A DNA stretch of 5,130 nt. Origin: Chloroflexota bacterium (GTDB taxonomy: Bacteria; Chloroflexota; UBA5177; JANWHV01). Shown one piece after another: positions 1 through 5,130 of this stretch. Where the stretch lies: the NCBI GenBank assembly GCA_025450255.1, contig JANWHV010000107.1, positions 1 to 5,130 of the forward strand. The letters run 5' to 3'. The notes beneath the pieces were generated by a model. The model had not been told where the DNA came from, did not search any database, and saw only the letters and a program-made list of their open reading frames with translations. Within the stretch, counting starts at the first letter, position 1, and the number at the start of each line of letters is the position of its first letter. A program made the position numbers and the translations under genes.

Positions 1-546
1 CACGCCATGATGCAGATGCTCGCCGCGCACGACCCCGCCACGGCTCGACACTCGTATGTGGTGCGGAAACTCGCCATGCTGCTTGGGCAAGCCCTCGAAT
101 TGCCCGTGCATGAGTTGCACGATCTCGAGCTTGCCGCTCTCTTGCATGACGTCGGAAAGGTCGGCGTTCCCGTCCAGCTGCTGCAGAAAAGCGGGCCACT
201 CTCCGTGCAGGATTGGACCCTTATCCGCGATCACCCGGCCTCTGGCGACCGCATGGTGCGCTCGATTGAGATACTGACGCCGGCCGCGCCCGCGATCCGC
301 CATCATCATGAGCGCTGGGATGGAAACGGTTATCCAGATCGCCTATCCGGCGCCGCCATTCCATTGCATGCTCGGATTATCGGCCTTGCCGACGCCTATG
401 AAGCGATGCGGACCGGTCGCCCATATCAGGCGCCGCGCACGCCCGACGATGTGCTGGACGAACTACGCCGCAGCGCGGGTACGCAATTCGATCCGGCGCT
501 CGTGGCATTGCTGCCGGCGTTGAGCCGCCACGAACTGGGCAAGTAG
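1..546 (+). CDS. HD-GYP domain protein, probable cyclic-di-GMP phosphodiesterase (5' partial)
   Basis: HD-GYP proteins are metal-dependent phosphodiesterases that hydrolyse cyclic-di-GMP, or in some cases related cyclic dinucleotides, in the cytoplasm. The frame is open from base 1 to a TAG at 544-546. Numbering from the ATG at base 7, I see the leading RHS (14-16), the HD pair in LLHDVGK (H47, D48, K51), the DHP histidine (H76), the HHHERWDGNGYPD block with its GYP triad (99-111), and ADAYEAM with D129. These are the expected metal and substrate positions and all are present, so the domain looks catalytically competent. The first visible residues already lie in the opening helix of the domain and no ribosome site fits in the six bases before the ATG. 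The true start, and probably a regulatory domain (receiver, GAF or similar), therefore lies upstream of the window. Family assignment is firm; the exact substrate and any N-terminal domain are unknown. Confidence 0.93.
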   Translation, partial: HAMMQMLAAHDPATARHSYVVRKLAMLLGQALELPVHELHDLELAALLHDVGKVGVPVQLLQKSGPLSVQDWTLIRDHPASGDRMVRSIEILTPAAPAIRHHHERWDGNGYPDRLSGAAIPLHARIIGLADAYEAMRTGRPYQAPRTPDDVLDELRRSAGTQFDPALVALLPALSRHELGK

Positions 547-579
547 CGCGGAGACGCGTGCGCCCCTTTGCCGCGTTTT
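547..579 (+). terminator. Possible weak intrinsic terminator after the HD-GYP gene
   Basis: Directly after the TAG stop, CGCGG (547-551) can pair with CCGCG (571-575), which is followed by TTTT (576-579). The loop is long (19 bases). A competing compact hairpin, CGCG-GAGA-CGCG (547-558), has a GNRA-type tetraloop. The short stem and short T-run make termination plausible but not certain. Chance pairing is common in DNA this GC-rich. Confidence 0.3.
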
Positions 580-657
580 CGCATACGTTCACCTGGCCGC
601 GAGGGTCTTAACCTTTCGCCGTGGGTGCACCGGCCGGCCGAAGTCGACCGCATGCCG

Positions 658-663
658 TACAAT
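658..663 (+). promoter_or_regulatory. TACAAT, candidate -10 element for the VOC gene
   Basis: TACAAT matches the sigma-70-type -10 consensus at five of six positions and lies about 105 bases upstream of the probable VOC start, in otherwise GC-rich non-coding DNA. I see no good -35 hexamer at 16-18 bases spacing; that region is CG-rich palindromic sequence (631-640). If it is used, transcription would begin near 670 and leave a leader of about 100 bases. The same hexamer appears upstream of the kinase gene at 2848-2853. Confidence 0.3.
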
Positions 664-752
664 GACGTTGGCGCCCCGACGGGTTTCCGCTTCGATGAGC
701 GATGTACCTATGGGGCTGCGCCCTAACCTTCGGACCAGGCGAGCTTACCGGC

Positions 753-758
753 GGTGAT
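753..758 (+). promoter_or_regulatory. GGTGAT ribosome binding site candidate favouring the GTG start
   Basis: GGTGAT is complementary to the 3' end of typical 16S rRNA (the GGTGAT part of AAGGAGGTGAT) and lies nine bases before the GTG at 768. The alternative in-frame ATG at 780 would be 21 bases away, which is too far. This is the reason for choosing GTG. Confidence 0.4.
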
Positions 759-767
759 GTCTAGCAC

Positions 768-1199
768 GTGCGTCATGACATGAGTCCCCGCGCCCGCTCG
801 AGTTCCACCGTTGCGTTGCATCACGTAGCCCTTCGTGTCCCGGATTTTGACGCAAGTTTGCGCTTCTACACGGCCGGGCTTGGCTTTGCCGTTTTGGCGC
901 GGTGGTTGGAGGACGGGTTCCCCGCCGCGATGATCGCGATCGGCGGCGGCACCTACATCGAGGTCTTCGGCGGTGCTGCTCAGGTCTCGCGCCCTCCGGC
1001 CCCACTCGTGCACTTCGCCATACGGGTTCCCAATTGCGCAACGGCCCTGGCGCGGGCAATCGACGCCGGCGCCGCGATGGCTAGCGCGCCCGCGCCGGCC
1101 GTCCTGCGGGGCGACACCATTCCATATACGGCGCGGATCGCCATTTGTGTGGGCCCAGGCGGCGAGGAAATCGAATTTCTGGAGAGCGCGGACTTCTAG
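768..1199 (+). CDS. VOC (glyoxalase/bleomycin-resistance fold) superfamily protein
   Basis: This encodes a 143-residue protein with two beta-alpha-beta-beta-beta modules, the usual single-domain VOC length. Module 1 runs from LHHVALRVPD (17-26) through the helix SLRFYTAGLGF (30-40) to TYIEVFGG (62-69). Module 2 runs from LVHFAIRVPN (80-89) through the helix ALARAIDAGA (93-102) to GGEEIEFLE (131-139). H19, E65, H82 and E136 fall at the four metal-ligand positions of the fold, so a divalent-metal site is likely intact. VOC members include glyoxalase I, epimerases, extradiol dioxygenases and drug-binding resistance proteins. The sequence does not tell me which, so no gene symbol is given. It is probably cytoplasmic, as there is no signal peptide or membrane segment. 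Translation could start at GTG 768 (preferred, from the GGTGAT site) or at ATG 780, which removes only four residues before a Ser/Arg-rich leader. It lies 157 bases ahead of fumC, so co-transcription is uncertain. Confidence 0.88.
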   Translation: MRHDMSPRARSSSTVALHHVALRVPDFDASLRFYTAGLGFAVLARWLEDGFPAAMIAIGGGTYIEVFGGAAQVSRPPAPLVHFAIRVPNCATALARAIDAGAAMASAPAPAVLRGDTIPYTARIAICVGPGGEEIEFLESADF

Positions 1200-1206
1200 G
1201 TCCGTG
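1187..1206 (+). terminator. Hairpin spanning the VOC stop codon
   Basis: C1187 to C1193 pairs with G1200 to G1206 (seven pairs including one G-T), leaving a six-base loop, TTCTAG, that contains the TAG stop. No T-run follows, so it is not a classical intrinsic terminator. It may stabilise the mRNA 3' end or be chance pairing. Confidence 0.22.
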
Positions 1207-1230
1207 GCCTGGTGTCTCGAAATGGACGGT

Positions 1231-1236
1231 TATACT
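1231..1236 (+). promoter_or_regulatory. TATACT, candidate -10 element for fumC
   Basis: TATACT (within GGTTATACTTAAGG) is an AT-rich island between the VOC stop and fumC and matches the -10 consensus at five of six positions. The best hexamer at a workable spacing is CTGGTG (1209-1214, 16 bases), which is a poor -35. If functional, transcription would begin near 1243 and give fumC a leader of about 115 bases, independent of the VOC gene. Confidence 0.35.
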
Positions 1237-1260
1237 TAAGGCAGGAAGCGACGCGACAGG

Positions 1261-1320
1261 GCGTGTCACGCGCGCTGCAACCGTACCTATCGTGGACTTG
1301 TCCATGCGAAGCGTGGCACG
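1261..1320. repeat. Paired GCGTGNCACG near-palindromes in the fumC leader
   Basis: GCGTGTCACG (1261-1270, extended by C to an 11-base palindrome with a one-base centre) and GCGTGGCACG (1311-1320) differ only at the central base and start exactly 50 bases apart, about five helical turns. They lie between the candidate -10 and the ribosome site of fumC. Spaced twin palindromes can be operator half-site pairs, but each is short and GC-rich, so chance remains possible. Confidence 0.3.
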
Positions 1321-1346
1321 TCGACCCCTCACCTCTCTATGCACCC

Positions 1347-1352
1347 GGAGGA
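1347..1352 (+). promoter_or_regulatory. GGAGGA ribosome binding site of fumC
   Basis: GGAGGA is a strong Shine-Dalgarno match ending four bases before the GTG at 1357. It falls inside the reading frame of the upstream ATG at 1339, which itself has no ribosome site (CCTCACCTCTCT precedes it). This decides for the GTG start. Confidence 0.75.
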
Positions 1353-1356
1353 CAGC

Positions 1357-2775
<1,419 letters not shown>

Positions 2776-2780
2776 CCGCC

Positions 2781-2807
2781 CGCTCCGTCTGAACCCTGGC
2801 CGGAGCG
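2781..2807 (+). terminator. Stem-loop just after fumC
   Basis: CGCTCCG (2781-2787) and CGGAGCG (2801-2807) form a perfect seven-pair stem with a 13-base loop, starting five bases after the fumC TGA. The following sequence, TCCATCTCAC, has no T-run, so it is at best a weak or factor-assisted terminator or an mRNA 3'-end stabiliser. Confidence 0.4.
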
Positions 2808-2847
2808 TCCATCTCACATATCCGTATACCGGCGCAATTCGGTAGTG

Positions 2848-2853
2848 TACAAT
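2848..2853 (+). promoter_or_regulatory. TACAAT, candidate -10 element for the kinase gene
   Basis: TACAAT lies about 104 bases before the favoured kinase start, nearly the same distance as the TACAAT before the VOC gene. No clear -35 is present at 16-18 bases; the area reads TATACC. It overlaps the left arm of the inverted repeat at 2849-2886, so a protein bound there could occlude it. Confidence 0.3.
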
Positions 2854-2886
2854 GCCAATCGGAACGGCTATTCCAATGGGCATTGT
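2849..2886. repeat. 38-base imperfect inverted repeat upstream of the kinase gene
   Basis: The 16-base arms 2849-2864 and 2871-2886 flank a six-base centre, CGGCTA. Pairing covers the outer eight bases (ACAATGCC with GGCATTGT), two inner A-T pairs, and the inner four (GGAA with TTCC): 14 of 16 positions, with two single mismatches. The arms are of balanced base composition within GC-rich DNA, which makes chance less likely. No T-run follows on either strand, so an operator or a leader-RNA hairpin fits better than a terminator. Confidence 0.6.
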
Positions 2887-2944
2887 GTTTGCGCGCGCCA
2901 TGCCACGCGGTCCCCCGACGCCTTCTCTGATGTGTATAGCCACT

Positions 2945-2948
2945 GGAG
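2945..2948 (+). promoter_or_regulatory. GGAG ribosome binding site candidate of the kinase gene
   Basis: GGAG is the only convincing Shine-Dalgarno-like motif upstream of the receiver-like domain. It sits eight bases before an in-frame TTG at 2957. The in-frame ATGs at 2852, 2876, 2900 and 2930 have no such motif at a workable distance. Confidence 0.4.
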
Positions 2949-2956
2949 CCCGTTTT

Positions 2957-5130
2957 TTGGCTAATAGCGTCAAGCAGCATGCTGCTTTGCTCGCTGACAT
3001 ACTCGTGGCGCACACAGACTCCAGTACCCGGCTGCACATCGCCCGCGCCTTGCGGGACGAGGGGTACGCGGTGCGGGAAGCTCTCGGCGCGTCCGCCGCG
3101 CTTGCCGCCATGGAGTCCACCCTGCCCGATCTGCTCGTCGTCGATTTCTCGGGCGGCGATGGCGCATCGTTCATCCGCTCGCTTGAGCATCATCCGGTGC
3201 GTGCCACCGTTGCGCTCCTTGCCGTGGATACCGCCGGCGAGCCGTCGGCATTGCTTGACGCCGGCGCGGACGACGTGCTTGGCGCGCCCCATAGTCCTCA
3301 GGCACTCCGCTTAAAGGTACGATCTCTGTTGCGCCTGAAGCTTGCCGAGCGAACCGCGCGCGAGCTGCTCAATCGGCGCTCCCGCGATCAGCAGATCCTG
3401 CAACGCGCCAGCCAACGCCTGGCGTCCTGTACGGCGCTTCCAGAAGTATTGACGGTTACCGCGGAGGTGATTCGCGCCAATCTCGGCTTCGATCGCGTCA
3501 GTATCGCCTTATTTGATGCCGATAAGGAAGATCTCCATTACGCCGTCAGCACCGATAGCCTGGGACGCGTGTACAGCGCGCCCGACAATCCGATCTCGGT
3601 CAGTCTGGCCCCCGGCAGCCCCATGCTGGATTTACCCGCGTATCAGGCGGTATTCGTCGATCGGCACGACACCTACTATATTCCAGATACAGGAGGACGA
3701 GCCCCGTCGTACTTCAGGCCGTTTCTCGATGGTCCGGTTGGCGAAACGCTTCTGGTGGCGCTACGGGCCGGCGATCGTGATATCGGCCTCGTTACGGTCG
3801 ATAATATGCTGTCGGGCCGCTCGTTCGGTCCCGAGGACGCCAGCATGTTGCTCGTGTTTGGGCGTCAGGTCGCGCTCGCGGTCGAACGGGCGCGTCTGGC
3901 CGACGAGCTTCATGCGCGGACCCGTGAAGCTGAGACGCTGGCGCGGGTCGGCGTAGCGCTTTCGAGCGTCCTCGAACCTTCACGCCTGTACGAAACGATT
4001 CTGGAGCAGGCGGCGAAAACCCTGAGCTTCGATCGCGCCGCGGTGCTCATCTATAGGGATGGCTGGGCATTCGCGGCCGCGAGTTGGGGCGATCCGCGCG
4101 TGCCGGTGGATAGCAGGTTGTGGGCGCTTGACGAACCGGCGAATGGTTGGCTGCCCCTGCATGACAGCGGCCCCGTGCTTATCCGCGACACCGATCGCGA
4201 CCCAACCTGGCAGGACCAGGAACCCTGGGTTGGTGGCCACCGCCCGCGGAGCCTGATTGCCGTACCGCTCTCTATCGACGGCGTCGTTCTGGGCTCCTTC
4301 GTGGTCGCGGCAACACGGCCCGACGCGTACGGAAAAGACCACATGCGTCTCGCGGCGGGGTTTGGCGAGCGCACCAGCCAGTCCCTGCGAAACGCCCGCC
4401 TGTACGTCGCCGAACGAGAACGCGCGCGGGCGTCGGAAGAGCTTGTCGCGCTGAGAACGTCGTTCGTCGAATCGGTGAGCCACGAGCTGCGTACACCGCT
4501 CACCGCGATTCTGGGCTACACCGAAATATTGCAGTCGAATTGGGCGGGCGCGAGCGAAGACACCAGGCTCGAATGGGTGGAAAAGATTGCCGCCGCGGCC
4601 GGAAGACAGCAGCGATTGGTCGAAGACTTGTTGTTGCTGACCCGCATGGAGGGTGGCGCCCTCTCGCCGCGTATCGAGCGTGTACACTTGCGCAGCCTCG
4701 CGCAGCGCGCGGCGGAAGAAGTGCAGGGAAGTTACCGGGGCCAGCGCATCGATCTGGTCGGATCAGAGCATCTTGCCGTGCTGGCGGATCCGGGCCGTGC
4801 CCTGCAAATCGTTACCAACCTGATGGACAATGCCGCGAAATATTCGCCGGAAGGAAGCCCGATCATTGTGTGGTGGGGTCCGGAGGACGACACTGGCTCG
4901 CTGCGCGTGCTCGATCGCGGCCCCGGCGTGCCGGCCAACGGGCGCGACCAGCTTTTCACCCGCTTTGGCCGCGTGCCCGGCAGCCGCATGCGCTCGGGCC
5001 GCGTCGGCACCGGGCTCGGGCTCTACCTCGGCAGAGGGCTGGCGATGACCATGGGTGGTGACCTGGAATTGGAGTCCACGGGACCCGAAGGCAGTACCTT
5101 CCGACTGCGTCTGCCGCTCGCCCGCCAGTA
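2957..5130 (+). CDS. Soluble sensor histidine kinase: receiver-like, GAF, GAF, HisKA, HATPase (stop cut by the window end)
   Basis: The protein autophosphorylates on His and passes the phosphoryl group to a response regulator that is not in this window. From TTG 2957 there are 724 codons before a terminal TA, probably a truncated stop since STFRLRLPLARQ is a normal kinase C-terminus. Domains: a receiver-like fold (about 13-127); two GAF domains (about 155-312 and 335-482) that share a central FDR motif at the second strand (GFDRVSIALF, SFDRAAVLIY); a helical linker; HisKA with SHELRTPL (H509, E510, T513); and HATPase with N box LMDNAAKYS (N625), G1 box DRGPGVP (D653) and G2 GTGLGL (684-689). 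The kinase core is complete. No membrane segment is visible, so it should sense a cytoplasmic cue; neither GAF has an obvious bilin-binding Cys motif. The receiver keeps D63 but carries H19/T20, A89 and A110 where the acidic pair, Thr and Lys belong, so it is probably not phosphorylated normally. The start is uncertain: the frame opens at 2846, and ATG 2930 or 2900 would extend the N-terminus. Confidence 0.9.
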   Translation, partial: MANSVKQHAALLADILVAHTDSSTRLHIARALRDEGYAVREALGASAALAAMESTLPDLLVVDFSGGDGASFIRSLEHHPVRATVALLAVDTAGEPSALLDAGADDVLGAPHSPQALRLKVRSLLRLKLAERTARELLNRRSRDQQILQRASQRLASCTALPEVLTVTAEVIRANLGFDRVSIALFDADKEDLHYAVSTDSLGRVYSAPDNPISVSLAPGSPMLDLPAYQAVFVDRHDTYYIPDTGGRAPSYFRPFLDGPVGETLLVALRAGDRDIGLVTVDNMLSGRSFGPEDASMLLVFGRQVALAVERARLADELHARTREAETLARVGVALSSVLEPSRLYETILEQAAKTLSFDRAAVLIYRDGWAFAAASWGDPRVPVDSRLWALDEPANGWLPLHDSGPVLIRDTDRDPTWQDQEPWVGGHRPRSLIAVPLSIDGVVLGSFVVAATRPDAYGKDHMRLAAGFGERTSQSLRNARLYVAERERARASEELVALRTSFVESVSHELRTPLTAILGYTEILQSNWAGASEDTRLEWVEKIAAAAGRQQRLVEDLLLLTRMEGGALSPRIERVHLRSLAQRAAEEVQGSYRGQRIDLVGSEHLAVLADPGRALQIVTNLMDNAAKYSPEGSPIIVWWGPEDDTGSLRVLDRGPGVPANGRDQLFTRFGRVPGSRMRSGRVGTGLGLYLGRGLAMTMGGDLELESTGPEGSTFRLRLPLARQ

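Noticed and set aside
624..640. Adjacent palindromes GGTGCACC and CGGCCGGCCG upstream of the TACAAT element
   Set aside because: Short GC-only or near-GC palindromes are frequent by chance in DNA of this composition, and nothing else marks them as an operator.
2979..3314. ATG-initiated + strand frame of 111 codons over the receiver-like domain
   Set aside because: It is out of frame with the kinase, and its product is a Pro/Arg/Ser-rich low-complexity chain, typical of the shifted frame of a GC-rich gene. The frame at codon positions 2957 onward gives recognisable domains.
3980..4687. 235-codon minus-strand open frame antisense to the second GAF and HisKA region
   Set aside because: It is rich in Arg, Gly and Gln with no recognisable motif, and lies wholly opposite well-supported kinase sequence. 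Long antisense frames are expected in GC-rich coding DNA.
4540..5061. 173-codon + strand frame inside the kinase ATPase region
   Set aside because: It is Arg/Ala/Gly-rich with no motif. The overlapping kinase frame contains the N, G1 and G2 boxes, which settles the coding frame.

Overview
This is a GC-rich bacterial window in which every supported gene reads on the + strand: a 5'-truncated HD-GYP domain protein, a small VOC/glyoxalase-fold protein, a class II fumarase (fumC), and a large soluble sensor histidine kinase that runs to the right edge. The fumarase class, HD-GYP output domain and two-component kinase fit a free-living aerobic or facultative GC-rich bacterium. Nothing in the sequence (no rRNA, no lineage marker) fixes the phylum. 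I see no IS element, CRISPR array, tRNA, phage gene or other sign of recent transfer.

Layout. Bases 1-546 hold the C-terminal HD-GYP domain, with the metal-binding and GYP motifs intact. Bases 547-767 are non-coding: a weak terminator-like hairpin follows the stop, and there is a TACAAT -10-like element. The VOC gene (768-1199) probably starts at GTG and ends in a hairpin across its stop codon. The 157-base gap before fumC has a TATACT element and two GCGTGNCACG near-palindromes 50 bases apart. fumC (1357-2775) very likely starts at a GTG behind a GGAGGA ribosome site. The 181-base gap after it holds a stem-loop near the fumC stop and a striking 38-base imperfect inverted repeat overlapping a second TACAAT element. 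The kinase (about 2957-5130) is open to the last base. The final two bases, TA, suggest that the stop codon is cut by the window end.

How the genes relate. The gaps of 157 to 221 bases, each with hairpins or promoter-like elements, argue for separate transcription units rather than one operon. Fumarase is central TCA-cycle metabolism, and the VOC protein is an unassigned small enzyme or binding protein. The HD-GYP protein (probable cyclic-di-GMP hydrolysis) and the kinase (phosphorelay) are signalling genes flanking this metabolic pair, with no direct evidence of a shared pathway. No cognate response regulator lies within the window.

The most interesting observation is the kinase. It has a receiver-like domain at its N-terminus, ahead of two GAF domains, and that receiver keeps the phosphoacceptor Asp position but has lost the acidic pair, the Thr and the Lys needed for normal phosphorylation chemistry. 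It looks like a pseudo-receiver used for sensing or docking. I did not find a convincing new multi-gene system here.
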